DNA of 64,000 nt from Chloroflexi bacterium CFX6. Lineage in GTDB: Bacteria; Chloroflexota; Anaerolineae; Anaerolineales; Villigracilaceae. The stretch covers positions 1 through 64,000 of the forward strand of contig SZPG01000027.1 of NCBI GenBank assembly GCA_030263595.1. Reading direction: 5' to 3'. The notes under the pieces were generated by a model. That model was not told the origin of the DNA and searched no databases. It was given only the letters and a program-made list of their open reading frames with translations. Every line of letters starts with the position of its first letter. Position 1 is the stretch's first letter. Of the stretch, positions 44,176 to 53,700 are shown one piece after another. Both the position numbers and the translations under genes were made by a program.

Positions 44176-45953
44176 CCAGGTCGCATAAACTAAGGCTGGC
44201 GCTCGTCCCCATCGGATCCGGCAGCGAAGGGGAGGAGGCGTTCCACGCCGCGCATCTCATCGCCGAGGAAGTCCTGTTGGTCGGCGTCGTGCCGATCAGG
44301 AGAGGACAGTCCATCAGCGCGGGGGCGGGACAGGCAAGGGAGATTCGCAAACGACTGCTTTCGATGGGCAATGAGAATGTCCGTTCCAAATCAACGGTTC
44401 TCGTCTCTCCCACGCCGTGGAAGGACCTGCAGGGCGTCATTGCCCATGAGGAACCCGATCTTTTGATCGTGGAGTGGAGGGACGGAAAGACGATCTGGGG
44501 AAGCCCGATCTCGGAGGTTCTCGTCAATCCCGTCTGCAACGTCGCCATCGTGCGCGGGGATCTGCGCGCCAGGCCGGAGCGGACACTGGTTGCGGTACGC
44601 GGCGGACCTTTCGCGGAAATGGCGTTTCAAATCGGGATGAGCCTGAATTCGAGGCAACTGGACGTCCTGCACATCTCGCTCACGGGCGCAGAGTCGGATG
44701 CGCCCTTCAAGGGCATGAAACACATCCTGTCCCACATTCCCGAGGCGAACCTGCGCTCGATCATCACAGACGACGCGGTCTCTGCCATTCTCGAGGAATC
44801 CCGGCAATACGACACGGTGGTGCTTGGCACGACGGCGGCGAAAACGGCCGGGGGCGCGATGCTCGGGCCCGTCGCCGAGAAACTGCTGAACGAATCGTCC
44901 GCCAACCTCATCCTGGTCAAGACGCGCCGCCCGATGCCCGAATCCATGCTCGACGAAAGCGCGGGGGCAAAGGCGATCTCCATTCTCGTGGATAAATGGT
45001 TTGCCGAAAACACCTTCCACGCGGAGGAATTTTCCAACCTGAAGGATTTGCTGGCGCTCAAGGAAAAACAGGGTTCCACCATCAGCCTTGCGCTTCCCGC
45101 CTTGAACGAGGAGGAAACGGTCGGAAAGGTCATCCGCATCGTCCAGAAGGAGTTGATGGAAAAATATCCGTTGCTGGACGAGATCGTCCTGATCGACTCC
45201 AACTCGACCGATCGCACGCGTCAAATCGCAAAAGGACTCGGCGTTCCCGTTTACATCCACCAGCATTTGCTCCCTGAAATGGGCTCGCGCCCCGGCAAGG
45301 GCGAAGCGTTGTGGAAGAGCCTGCTCGTCACCAAGGGCGACATCATCGCGTGGATTGACACGGACATCGTGAACATCCATCCGCGCTTCGTGTATGGGAT
45401 CATCGGTCCGCTTTTGCTGAACCGCAACATTCAATTCGTGAAGGGTTTTTACCGGCGTCCGCTCAAGGTCGGGGACAAGGTGCAGGCAGGCGGAGGCGGG
45501 CGCGTGACCGAACTCACCGCGCGTCCGTTGTTGAATCTTTTCTATCCCGAACTATCGGGCGTCGTCCAGCCGCTTTCGGGCGAATACGCGGGGCGACGCG
45601 AGGCATTGGAAAAAGTCCCATTCGCTTCGGGGTACGGCGTGGAAACGGGCTTGCTGATTGACATCTTCGAGCAATTCGGCTTGCGCGCCATCGCGCAGGT
45701 GGACTTACAGGAGCGCATCCATCACAACCAGGAACTGGAGGCGCTGGGAAAAATGTCCTTCGCCATCATCCAGACCGTGCTTCGCAAACTCGAACCGCGC
45801 TACGAACGCTCCATCATCGAGGAGGTCAACAAGACCATGAAGTTGATCAGGTATGCAAAGGGCGGTTACTTTCTCGATGTGGAGGAGGTGGCTGAGCGCG
45901 AACGTCCGCCCATGATCACCGTCCCTGCCTATCAGGAACGCCTCAAAAAATGA
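44172..45953 (+). CDS. gpgS: UspA-like domains fused to glucosyl-3-phosphoglycerate synthase
   Basis: A 593-residue protein. Residues 1 to ~280 form two universal-stress-protein-like domains (LRLALVPIGSGSEGEEAFHA; RTLVAVRGGPFAEMAFQIGM; the second ends DTVVLGTTAAKTAGGAMLGP). Residues ~300-580 are a GT81 enzyme: ISLALPALNEEETVGKVIRI, VLIDSNSTDRTRQIAKGLGV, AWIDTDIVNIHPRFVYGI (metal-binding D-x-D) and QPLSGEYAGRREALEKVPFA, GYGVETGLLIDI. GpgS joins glucose from NDP-glucose to 3-phosphoglycerate. ATGA overlap upstream; a four-base overlap joins it to the phosphatase gene. Confidence 0.9.
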   Translation: MTRSHKLRLALVPIGSGSEGEEAFHAAHLIAEEVLLVGVVPIRRGQSISAGAGQAREIRKRLLSMGNENVRSKSTVLVSPTPWKDLQGVIAHEEPDLLIVEWRDGKTIWGSPISEVLVNPVCNVAIVRGDLRARPERTLVAVRGGPFAEMAFQIGMSLNSRQLDVLHISLTGAESDAPFKGMKHILSHIPEANLRSIITDDAVSAILEESRQYDTVVLGTTAAKTAGGAMLGPVAEKLLNESSANLILVKTRRPMPESMLDESAGAKAISILVDKWFAENTFHAEEFSNLKDLLALKEKQGSTISLALPALNEEETVGKVIRIVQKELMEKYPLLDEIVLIDSNSTDRTRQIAKGLGVPVYIHQHLLPEMGSRPGKGEALWKSLLVTKGDIIAWIDTDIVNIHPRFVYGIIGPLLLNRNIQFVKGFYRRPLKVGDKVQAGGGGRVTELTARPLLNLFYPELSGVVQPLSGEYAGRREALEKVPFASGYGVETGLLIDIFEQFGLRAIAQVDLQERIHHNQELEALGKMSFAIIQTVLRKLEPRYERSIIEEVNKTMKLIRYAKGGYFLDVEEVAERERPPMITVPAYQERLKK

Positions 45954-46531
45954 CTCAACTCTGCCTCGTTAGGCACGGTCAAACCGATTGGAATCTCGAA
46001 GGACGTTATCAGGGTCAAAGCGACGTGCCGCTCAATGAAAACGGATTCGCGCAGGCTATGCAACTCGCCGAACAATTGAAGGGGGAAACCTTCGCGGCGA
46101 TCTATTCCAGCGATCTCCTGCGCGCGCGTCAAACCGCGCAGCCCGTAGCGAAGATGCTCGGAATGCCGGTCCAGATCGAACCGCGCCTGCGCGAGATCAA
46201 CCAGGGCGAATGGGAGGGCGTGCTGGTGGAGGACATCCGGGCGCGTTACGCCGAGTTGTGGTCACAACGGACGGTTGACCCCGCGAGCGTCCGTCCGCCG
46301 GGAGGCGAAACGGTCGGAGAGGTGGCGGCGCGTGTGTACGCGGCATTGGACGACATCGCCCGCCTCTTCCCGACCGAACGAGCGCTCATTGTTTCCCATG
46401 GCTTGTCCATTGCGACGGCGATCTGCCGCGAAAAGGGAATCCCTGTCGGACAGGCGTACACGGTGATCCCGGAAAACGTCCAGCCGGTGTGGATGCAATG
46501 GAAGTTGGATGAGCGCTCGGCGGTCGAGTAG
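45950..46531 (+). CDS. Histidine phosphatase, probable glucosyl-3-phosphoglycerate phosphatase
   Basis: A 193-residue phosphoglycerate-mutase-like phosphatase: CLVRHGQTDWNLEGRYQGQS (catalytic His in RHG), SSDLLRARQTAQPVA, EINQGEWEGV and ALIVSHGLSIATAI (second His). Mycobacterial GpgP belongs to this superfamily and removes the phosphate made by GpgS, giving glucosylglycerate. Coupling to gpgS by a four-base overlap makes that role likely. A generic cofactor-dependent phosphatase such as CobC is the alternative, but no cobalamin gene is near. Confidence 0.85.
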   Translation: MTQLCLVRHGQTDWNLEGRYQGQSDVPLNENGFAQAMQLAEQLKGETFAAIYSSDLLRARQTAQPVAKMLGMPVQIEPRLREINQGEWEGVLVEDIRARYAELWSQRTVDPASVRPPGGETVGEVAARVYAALDDIARLFPTERALIVSHGLSIATAICREKGIPVGQAYTVIPENVQPVWMQWKLDERSAVE

Positions 46532-46593
46532 CGACGAATGGAGCGAGGAGCGTATCGAGACCGCCAGTAGGCAAAATCTTTTGTTACAAGGCC

Positions 46594-46721
46594 GATTACC
46601 TTACACTCTTAAAAATGGGACGCGGGCGAGCGCAGGAAACGCGGATGCAAGGCGCTTTTTCGGGCATTTCCTCTAAAAATCCGCGTCCATCCGCGTCCCA
46701 ATACCAAAGTGTAAGGTAATC
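46594..46721. repeat. MITE-like inverted repeat element
   Basis: 128 bp with perfect 14-base terminal inverted repeats, GATTACCTTACACT at 46594-46607 and AGTGTAAGGTAATC at 46708-46721, and a second nested pair GGGACGCGG/CCGCGTCCC. Short TTACAAG motifs flank both ends (TGTTACAAG left, AGTTACAAG right), possible target duplication. No coding capacity. Confidence 0.75.
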
Positions 46722-46782
46722 AAGTTACAAGGGTTTCTTTTGAAACCGAGTGGTCTGGATACGGGACGGGCGAACACCGTCC

Positions 46783-48987
46783 CTACCCTTCGACACGGCT
46801 TCGCCAGTCAGGGCGGCGCTCGACCAGCGGGACTTTCTTTGAATTGATTTTCAACACACTCCCCTCCATTTCGACGACATCCCCCTCGAACCCGAAGAAC
46901 GTCCAAAATGTGACCTGGGACTGGGTCGCCTCAAGCGCCACCGAGATGGCTGGTTCTTTATGACCATAATAACGCGATCTCCAGCCTCGGGTCGAATCGG
47001 GATCCGCGCGGACGAGGGAGAATTTGCCGTTTCCTTCCATCATCCCGACTTGTATCTTGCACTTCATCTCATCCAGAGATAACACAACCGAACTCCCTTT
47101 TTGCTCAAAGAGATAATCGCCGAGCAGCCACTGAAGCGCGTAATGATGCGACTCACTCGCTGTGAGATTATCCACCACCAACCAGCGGTCATTTTCAAGC
47201 GACATGACCGTTCGTTTGTGGGATACAGGCTTGTATCCATCATGCTCGCCCTGCCAAAGATTTTTATCGTGCCTGATAACCTTGCCCTTCGACCAGTTCG
47301 TCCACGTGAAGCGGCTGAGCAGGGTCATCTGGTCTTTGCCATCCACGATCACAGTGTTGTGAACGGAGGTATGCGCGAGCCCGTTTCGCCAGACGCCTTG
47401 TCCGCTGTAAAGATACGTCCCCGCGTCAACCGCGATGTTATGACCGTGAATCCACAAGTCCACGTGGAGTTGGTCGTTGGAATTGCGGAGGAGGTAGACT
47501 CCGCCGTTGGGGAAGGAGGTTTCTCCCTCATCCCCAGCCCTTCTCCCGTGGGGAGAAGGGAGCCAGAGTCCCCCTCTCCCTGCGGGAGAGGGGGTAGGGG
47601 TGAGGGCGCTTTCACCACAAACCCAAAACAAATCCTCATCCCATGGACCAGGTTCAAAGAGGCGTTCGCCTTTGGCGATGTACCAGCCCAGTTGCAACAG
47701 CGGACGATAATCCGTGAAATCGCAGTTGTTCAAGGGCAAAACCAACGCGCCGTCGTTGGAACCGTAGACGGGCATTTGTCCTGTTGCGGGGTCAATGAGG
47801 CGGGAGAGGTATTCGAGGGAGGAAGAGATGGAGGAGTAAAGAGAATTGGAGAATGTAGAATTGTTCAGCGCGCCTAAACGAATCGCATAGAGATAAATGT
47901 GAAGGATGAAGCGATGGTAGTTGAGGGAGTACATGGCGTAACTGCCATCGGGGAAGATTTGATCTATTGCTTCCTGCTCGAGAATTCGTTTACCGAGGGA
48001 AAGATATTTTTTGGCGTGTTCGAGTTCGGGGAAGAGCAGACCAACCAGCCACAATCCGAAGGCTTCGCTGATGGTGTGGTTGCTGCGCGTGGAGATGGCG
48101 TAGCCGATGTTCTTGTAGATGCGTTCGGCTTGCGCAGCGACGTAGAGGGTGAATTTTTCGATTCGCTGAGGCGTTGAAAAAGGTGAACTGGAGAATTGGA
48201 AGAAGCCGAACGTCCATGCCATGAGGCGGAGGGCGATCTCCTGTCCGTCCATCCAGTTGGGTCCTGTGTTGGGAGGGTTGCGAAGCGCCCAGTCTTCGAT
48301 GAGAGTCCAGAAGGCTTCGGGATATTTTTCATCTCCCGTCGCGGCATAAGCGCGGACGAGGGTGTAGACGAGGGCGAATCGGTTCGGTTCCCAGATGAAT
48401 TTAATGTCAACATGTCGCTGCGAGGCGCTCCTGGTTTTTGCCGAAGCAGTCTCCTCGTCGTGGGAGATTGCTTCGGCGCCCTTCGGTCTCCTCGCAATGA
48501 CATCATCATGTGGGATTTGTGACCAGTGATTGTTCACGTCATTCTCCCGAAGGGCATCGGGACGATGTGAGCGAAAGCGAAGAGTCTCTGACTGCGGGAG
48601 GAGAGACCCTTCGCCGTTATCGCGGCTCAGGGCGACATAATCCGTGTGCCAGTCGGGAGGGAAGCCAGTTTTGACGAATTGGTGGGAGAAGTATTTGAGT
48701 TCGCCGTCGAGGAGGCGGTCCGCTTCGGCGATGGCGGTTTGGGGATTCCATGAAACTTGTTGGTTTCGATACGTCCCGCGAAGAGCGGCGGGACTACTCA
48801 ACCAACGTATCTCTCGACCAGCGGGGTTGGTAGAAACAAGATTTTTATAATCATTCCACTCACCCACTGGCATTTGCAGGCGGATGAGTCCCGTGCGGAG
48901 GCGGAAGGCGTAGGCGAGGCGAAAGAGCGTCCAACGCGGACCAAGTTCTCGGTAGAGGGAGGCGAATGCGCGGAGGGTAGAAATCAT
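46783..48987 (-). CDS. Heparinase II/III family protein with in-frame palindromic insertions
   Basis: A 734-residue polysaccharide lyase-like protein. The alpha/alpha-toroid domain is seen in FIWEPNRFALVYTLVRAYAA, WALRNPPNTGPNWMDGQEIA and STRSNHTISEAFGLWLVGLL; the beta-sandwich in VDLWIHGHNIAVDAGTYLYS and AHTSVHNTVIVDGKDQM (His-rich heparinase core). Four separate palindromic repeats interrupt it without breaking the frame (47523, 48413, 48537, 48756), and the C-terminus VERRPDWRSRVEG is also repeat-like. No signal peptide is evident. It probably acts on envelope or capsule glycans, next to a WecA-like gene. Confidence 0.82.
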   Translation of the reverse strand: MISTLRAFASLYRELGPRWTLFRLAYAFRLRTGLIRLQMPVGEWNDYKNLVSTNPAGREIRWLSSPAALRGTYRNQQVSWNPQTAIAEADRLLDGELKYFSHQFVKTGFPPDWHTDYVALSRDNGEGSLLPQSETLRFRSHRPDALRENDVNNHWSQIPHDDVIARRPKGAEAISHDEETASAKTRSASQRHVDIKFIWEPNRFALVYTLVRAYAATGDEKYPEAFWTLIEDWALRNPPNTGPNWMDGQEIALRLMAWTFGFFQFSSSPFSTPQRIEKFTLYVAAQAERIYKNIGYAISTRSNHTISEAFGLWLVGLLFPELEHAKKYLSLGKRILEQEAIDQIFPDGSYAMYSLNYHRFILHIYLYAIRLGALNNSTFSNSLYSSISSSLEYLSRLIDPATGQMPVYGSNDGALVLPLNNCDFTDYRPLLQLGWYIAKGERLFEPGPWDEDLFWVCGESALTPTPSPAGRGGLWLPSPHGRRAGDEGETSFPNGGVYLLRNSNDQLHVDLWIHGHNIAVDAGTYLYSGQGVWRNGLAHTSVHNTVIVDGKDQMTLLSRFTWTNWSKGKVIRHDKNLWQGEHDGYKPVSHKRTVMSLENDRWLVVDNLTASESHHYALQWLLGDYLFEQKGSSVVLSLDEMKCKIQVGMMEGNGKFSLVRADPDSTRGWRSRYYGHKEPAISVALEATQSQVTFWTFFGFEGDVVEMEGSVLKINSKKVPLVERRPDWRSRVEG
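47523..47606. repeat. Palindromic insertion d inside the heparinase gene
   Basis: Two adjacent perfect hairpins: CCCTTCTCCC-GTG-GGGAGAAGGG and CCCCTCTCCC-TGC-GGGAGAGGGG, bounded by CCCTCATCCCC and GGGGTGAGGG. It encodes a Pro/Gly/Arg-rich block (TPTPSPAGRGGLWLPSPHGR and on). Same family as 29802. Confidence 0.92.
48413..48502. repeat. Palindromic insertion c inside the heparinase gene (CATTGCGAG family)
   Basis: GTCGCTGCGAGGCGCTCC, CCGAAGCAGTCTCC, mirrored GGAGATTGCTTCGGC and CTCGCAATGAC. Encodes DDVIARRPKGAEAISHDEET and following residues up to SASQRH. Same family as 10881, 17356 and 41475, which are intergenic. Confidence 0.92.
48537..48637. repeat. Repeat insertion b inside the heparinase gene
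   Basis: CGTCATTCTCCCGAAGGGCA, AGCGAAGAGTCTC, then GAGACCCTTCGC and GCTCAGGGCGACA: a degenerate inverted element of the CTTCGC/GCTCAG..GACA type. Encodes ALSRDNGEGSLLPQSETLRF, then RSHRPDALREND. Confidence 0.8.
48756..48840. repeat. Palindromic insertion a inside the heparinase gene
   Basis: CTTGTTGGTTTCGATACGTC, CCGC..GCGG hairpin, GGACTACTCAACCAACGTAT and CTCTCGACCAGC, ending GAAACAAG. It resembles the GGTTTCGATACG/CTCGACCA intergenic repeat type. Encodes residues around STNPAGREIRWLSSPAALRG, then TYRNQQ. Confidence 0.8.
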
Positions 48988-49053
48988 TTCGGGAGGAGGA
49001 TATTATCCACTAAGAGCACGAAGTTCACGAAGAAGGAATCCAAAAGATTAAGT

Positions 49054-50091
49054 TCACTTAGTGTTCTTCGTATCATTCGTGGATAACAACGTATTTGCGT
49101 GACGATGTAAAACGTAATACGTGAGCGGAAGCCCGAAGAGGATGAGGGCGGAGGCGAGACGACTGCCGTTCCCCCATTCGGAGGCGAGCGCGAGCGAAAG
49201 GAAAGTCAGGACGATATACAGCGCGCTGACCTTTGCATGGGAATAGCCGCCGACGACGAGGCGTTGATACACGTGGTCGCGATGACCGAATAAAAGTTTC
49301 TCGCGTTTGAGCGCGCGCCGAAGGAACGTGACGCCCGCGTCCATGATGAACGTCCACATGAGGAGCGTGCCGAGCATGAGCGCGTCGCCCTCCTCGTTCG
49401 ATGCGAGCAGCGGCATGACCGCAAACGAATAACCGAGGAACGTACTGGCAACGTCGCCCATGAAGATCTTTGCGGGCTGCCAGTTGTGACCGAGAAAACC
49501 CAGGCTCGACGCGGCGATCGCCAGCCCGATCCAGAACACGAACGAATTCGCCAGATACGTGATATTCGCCGCCAGCATCACCCAGCCCAGCCCCGCCGCG
49601 AACGCCACGCCGCCCGCGATGCCGTCAATGCCGTCCATGAAGTTGTAGGCGTTCGTCAGGCCGACGATCCACAAAAACGTGATGACGACGCCCACCGCGC
49701 TCAACTGCAATTCGCCGAACAGCGGGATGGTGACCGACTTGAAATATCCCAGCCCGTAAATCGAAACCGCCGCGACCAGTCCCTGCACTGCAAAGCGAAC
49801 GCGCGGCGAAAGCGAATGGAGATCGTCGCGCCAGCCTAAAAACGCGATGACGACCCCGCAGGCGAGGTAAACGAGGTTGCGACTCAAATCCTCGGTTCTG
49901 ACGAACCACAAGCCTGTTCCGATCACGATGAGCACGATCGCCAACCCGCCCCCGCGCGGCGTGGGTGTGACGTGCAACCCGCGTTCTGTGGGATGATCGA
50001 GTATCTGGCGCCGCTCCGCATAACGGCGGATGAGGCGGACGAGGAGGTGGGAGAGGAGGACGAGGATGGAGAATGCGAGGATGGGGAGCAT
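49054..50091 (-). CDS. WecA/TagO-like undecaprenyl-phosphate sugar-1-phosphate transferase
   Basis: A 345-residue polytopic membrane enzyme (about ten helices) that starts lipid-linked glycan assembly by moving a sugar-1-phosphate onto undecaprenyl phosphate. Signatures: DHPTERGLHVTPTPRGGGLA, GWRDDLHSL, NAYNFMDGIDGIAGG (Asp cluster), GHNWQPAKIFMGDVASTFLG and the HRDHVYQRL His motif. Start ATG 50091 begins the first helix. The carrier lipid would be made by UppS. LCP proteins at 59 kb could later attach the finished polymer to the wall. Confidence 0.92.
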   Translation of the reverse strand: MLPILAFSILVLLSHLLVRLIRRYAERRQILDHPTERGLHVTPTPRGGGLAIVLIVIGTGLWFVRTEDLSRNLVYLACGVVIAFLGWRDDLHSLSPRVRFAVQGLVAAVSIYGLGYFKSVTIPLFGELQLSAVGVVITFLWIVGLTNAYNFMDGIDGIAGGVAFAAGLGWVMLAANITYLANSFVFWIGLAIAASSLGFLGHNWQPAKIFMGDVASTFLGYSFAVMPLLASNEEGDALMLGTLLMWTFIMDAGVTFLRRALKREKLLFGHRDHVYQRLVVGGYSHAKVSALYIVLTFLSLALASEWGNGSRLASALILFGLPLTYYVLHRHANTLLSTNDTKNTK

Positions 50092-50220
50092 TGAGGATGA
50101 TTGTAATGGAGAATTGGAGGATTGGAGAATTGCGCTTCGGCGTAAACCATACGCCAACGCCCCAAACTCCGAAAAGCGGGTAGAATTGCGGCACACATGG
50201 ACAACAACAAGGAGCAGGAA

Positions 50221-50670
50221 ATGATCGGTGAACCGGTTCTCGTCATGCTCGTGGAAGACAACGCGGATCATGCGGAACTGGTCATTCGCACCCTCGAGGA
50301 GCATAGGATCGCAAACCGGGTGCGTCACTTCCTCGACGGACAATCAGCCCTCGACTACCTCTTCCGCAGGGGGGAATATTCCGAACCGCCAAACACCCCC
50401 CTCCCCCACGTCATTCTCCTCGACCTGCGCCTGCCGCGCGTGGACGGGATTGACGTGCTGAAAACCATCAAGGAATCCGACGAACTCAAGACCATCCCCG
50501 TGGTGATCCTCACCACCTCCGAGGCGGAGAAGGACGTGGCGCGGGCATATTACAACCACGTCAACAGTTATCTCGTCAAACCGGTGGGGTTCGAGGAATT
50601 CAAGAAACTGATGGACGACCTCGGTTTCTACTGGCTGGGCTGGAACGTCAACCCACGCGGCAGGCAATGA
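50221..50670 (+). CDS. Single-domain response regulator (Rcp1-like)
   Basis: A 149-residue receiver domain without output domain. VLVMLVEDNADHAELVIRTL (acidic pair), HVILLDLRLPRVDGIDVLKT (phospho-acceptor Asp in LLDLRLP), VVILTTSEAEKD and NSYLVKPVGFEEF (conserved Lys) are all present. The inserted loop FRRGEYSEPPNTPLP is typical of Rcp1-like regulators that partner phytochrome or GAF kinases. ATG 50221 is preferred over 50197 because AAGGAG lies six bases before it. A GAF kinase lies at 25 kb but is not linked. Confidence 0.92.
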   Translation: MIGEPVLVMLVEDNADHAELVIRTLEEHRIANRVRHFLDGQSALDYLFRRGEYSEPPNTPLPHVILLDLRLPRVDGIDVLKTIKESDELKTIPVVILTTSEAEKDVARAYYNHVNSYLVKPVGFEEFKKLMDDLGFYWLGWNVNPRGRQ

Positions 50671-50687
50671 TCCGACTCGAGAGAATC

Positions 50688-50715
50688 ACACGGCGCCCCA
50701 AACGGAGCGCCGTGT
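50688..50715. terminator. Hairpin between convergent genes, possible terminator
   Basis: ACACGGCGC and GCGCCGTGT form a perfect nine-base-pair stem with a ten-base loop, between the response regulator and the giant surface protein stop codons. There is no clear T-run on either side. Confidence 0.55.
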
Positions 50716-50720
50716 TCGAT

Positions 50721-53700
50721 TCATGGCCGTTCCACACCCACCAATACAGCCCGCACCATCACACGCTTCCTGTACGAGTTCGTCTTCTCGTCGTACTCCC
50801 TGCACGTCACCAGCGTCAGCCACGACTTCTCCTCGTGCCTGAAAATGGACGTATCGTTCGGCTCCACCACCGTATTGGCGCGCACCTCATAAGTGAAGGT
50901 CTGCCCATAGGCGCGGACGATGATCCTGTCGCCGTATTTAAGCCTCCCCAGGTTGACGAACGGACCGGGCAGACCGTTCGACAAATAGACGTGACCCGTC
51001 AGCACGCTGTTTCCGCTCCAGGAGGGGAATGCGCTTCCTTCCAACCATCCGGCCTGATTCTCCAACCAGGACACGTTCCACTCCCCAGCCTTCAACGGCA
51101 CGCCCACGATCGGGAGGTTGATTCCCAGCGTCGGGATCTCCACCGTCAGCCCGCCGGTTTTAGCGTAAGTCTCTTTTGGCAAATTGCTGATGTCTGTCAC
51201 CACGTTCGGGGCAAAGCCGGTGGCGGGCGCGCTTCTGAAAACGCCGAGGACGAGCGTGTCGCTCCTGCCGTACACGTCAACCTGACTCGCGGGGTCATAA
51301 TCGCGTTCTGTCGAAAAGACGTTGCTGTTCTGCGGCTGGCTGACATCCCCGGGCAGACTCGTCCACGCCACGTTCGCCGCGTTGCTGACGCCGTTCGAAG
51401 ATATGGATGAAACCCTCGCCTGGAACGTCACCCGACCATCCCCGCCGCCGAGGACAAAGGCATCCCATATGGCGTTGACCGTGCGCGTGCCCGCGTCGTA
51501 CGCGCAGACGTTCGCATCCTGCGCGCCGGAGGAACATTCCAAGGTCCCCGTCACCAACTCCAACTCCGCCGGGAGGGGATCCGTCACCGCGACGTCGTAC
51601 GCGTTCACTTCGCTGTCCGCCGTGTGTTGGATGTGCAAAGCGATCGTGATGATCGAGCCCACCGACACAAGTTCCGTATCGGCGGTCTTCGTGATGGACA
51701 GATCCGGTTCGATGATGAGGATTGCCGCGCTCGAGGCAGGCTGTGCCCCTGCATCGGACGACCAGACCGCGCTGTTGTCGAGCGCCGCGCCGGAGACGTT
51801 CGCGGCGTTGTCCAACACGACCGCAGTGTAAATGAAGGTCAACGTTCGATCCGCGCCGGAGGTATTTGTCACCGTGCCGAGGTCGAACGTGACGCGGCGT
51901 CCCACATCCACGGTCGTGCCGCCGCTCGCGTCGTCCACTGTCGGCGTGGAGCAGGCTTGGGTAAATGAACCAGGCAGGTCGGTAGTCAGAGCCGGGTCCG
52001 ATTCCGTGACGCTCGAACAGGTCACGAACGAGAGTCCGCGATCCATCGTGTCCGTCAGTTGGGAATTGGCAAATACTCCCGGCGGGACAACGATCGAGAC
52101 GGTGTATTCGACGATCTCGCCGATCGCAACGTTGGGATTCGTCGTGAACGTCTGGTTGCTGGCGCTCAGGGTCTTCGCCGAGCCGAAGTTCGCGCCCGAG
52201 CCTCCCTGAAAACCAAAATCGAGGGTTGGATCATGGGTGACGCCGGCGTTGTACGTGACGACGTTGTTGTTGAGCGCGCCCGAACTGCCCGGCGTCAATG
52301 CGACCACATTGCTCGATGCCGTTCCGCCGGAAGTGCCGACGCCGTTATCGTTATGATCCGCGTTCGCGTTGGGATCGGTCGTATCGAGGGTCTCCGCCGT
52401 ATCCACCGTGCTGACGTAACCGGCGGGCGGCGTGACGCGCACGATGTAATCGCCCTGCGGCAAGCCGCTGAACAGATACGTCCCGCCCGCGCCGGTCGTG
52501 ACGCCGCCGGGCGCGTCGTCCGCCGTGCCGAGGATGCCATCGGGACCGACGTTGATCTCCGCGCCGCTGCTTGAAAACAGTTGGACGCTGGCGCCCGGAA
52601 GAGGCGTATCGGTTCCGGGGTCGTACGCGCCGTTGCCGTCCACGTCCACGAAGACCAGGTTTCCGAGTTCGGCGCGATAAAAGCCGAAGTCCACGCTGCG
52701 GTTGCTTTGACCGTTCGGCGCTTCGCCCGCAGGGTTGGTTGGATCGGCGTCCGCATCGTCCGTCGGTTCCACGACACCCGGTCCGAGCGTCGTTGCGCTG
52801 GCGATGACCGCTCCGTTGAACGCGCCGCTTGTTTGCAGCGCGCCGTTATCGTCGCTGTCAGAGTTGTTATCCGGGTCGGGGGCGGGTAGTTCGGAGGTCG
52901 TGGTCGTGCCGCTGCTGTAGTATCCAGCCAGGGGTCCGCCCGAAGCGAATTGAGAGGCGGGGATCACAACGACGTAATCGTCCGGCGCAAGATCGTCGAA
53001 ACGATAATAGCCGCCGTTCGCGGTCACGTCGGTTGCAAGGGAGGTCGTGAGATCGCTGGCGAGATACAGTTCGACAGTCACGCCGCCCGCGCCCACTTCC
53101 GAACCGTTGATGAGGCTGTTGTTATCCGTGTCGAACCAGACGCGGTTGCCGAGGCTGTAGAGTGGGACAAAGCCGAAATCCAGGGTCGGATTGTAGGTGA
53201 CGCCCGTCGCATTGGAAACGGCGTTGTTGTTCGCCGCGCCCGCGCTGCCGGGCGTGAGCGTGACAAGGTTGCTCGATACCGTCCCGCCTGCGACGCCGAC
53301 GCCGTTGTCGTTGTTGTCAACGTTGTTGTTCGGGTTGTTGGTATCGCCCGCGTTGGCGGTATCCACAGCGCTGGTAAAACCGGAAGGAGGCGTCACGCGC
53401 ACAACGTAATCGCCCTGCGGCAAACCGCTGAAGAGGTATAAGCCGTCCGCGCCGGTCGTCACGCCGCCCGGAGCGTCATCCGTAGTTCCTAAAATTCCGT
53501 CCGCGCCGACGTTGATCTCCGCGCCGTTGCTGGAATACAGCCGCACCGCCGCGCCCTGCACGAGCGCGTCCGCGCCGGCGTTGTATGCGCCGTTTCCGTT
53601 TACGTCCACAAAGATCAGGTTGCCGAGTTCCTGGCGATAAAATCCGAAGTCCACCGTGCGGTTGCTGCGATCATTGGGAGACTCACCCGCCGGGTTCATG

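Noticed and set aside
46561-46782. A short gene between the GpgP-like phosphatase and the heparinase gene
   Set aside because: No frame of useful length; the region is filled by the MITE-like repeat and a GGGACGG/CCGTCCC hairpin.
50092-50343. An 84-residue N-terminal extension of the WecA-like protein
   Set aside because: The extension has no family similarity, overlaps the divergent response-regulator gene, and the normal protein begins with its first membrane helix at 50091.
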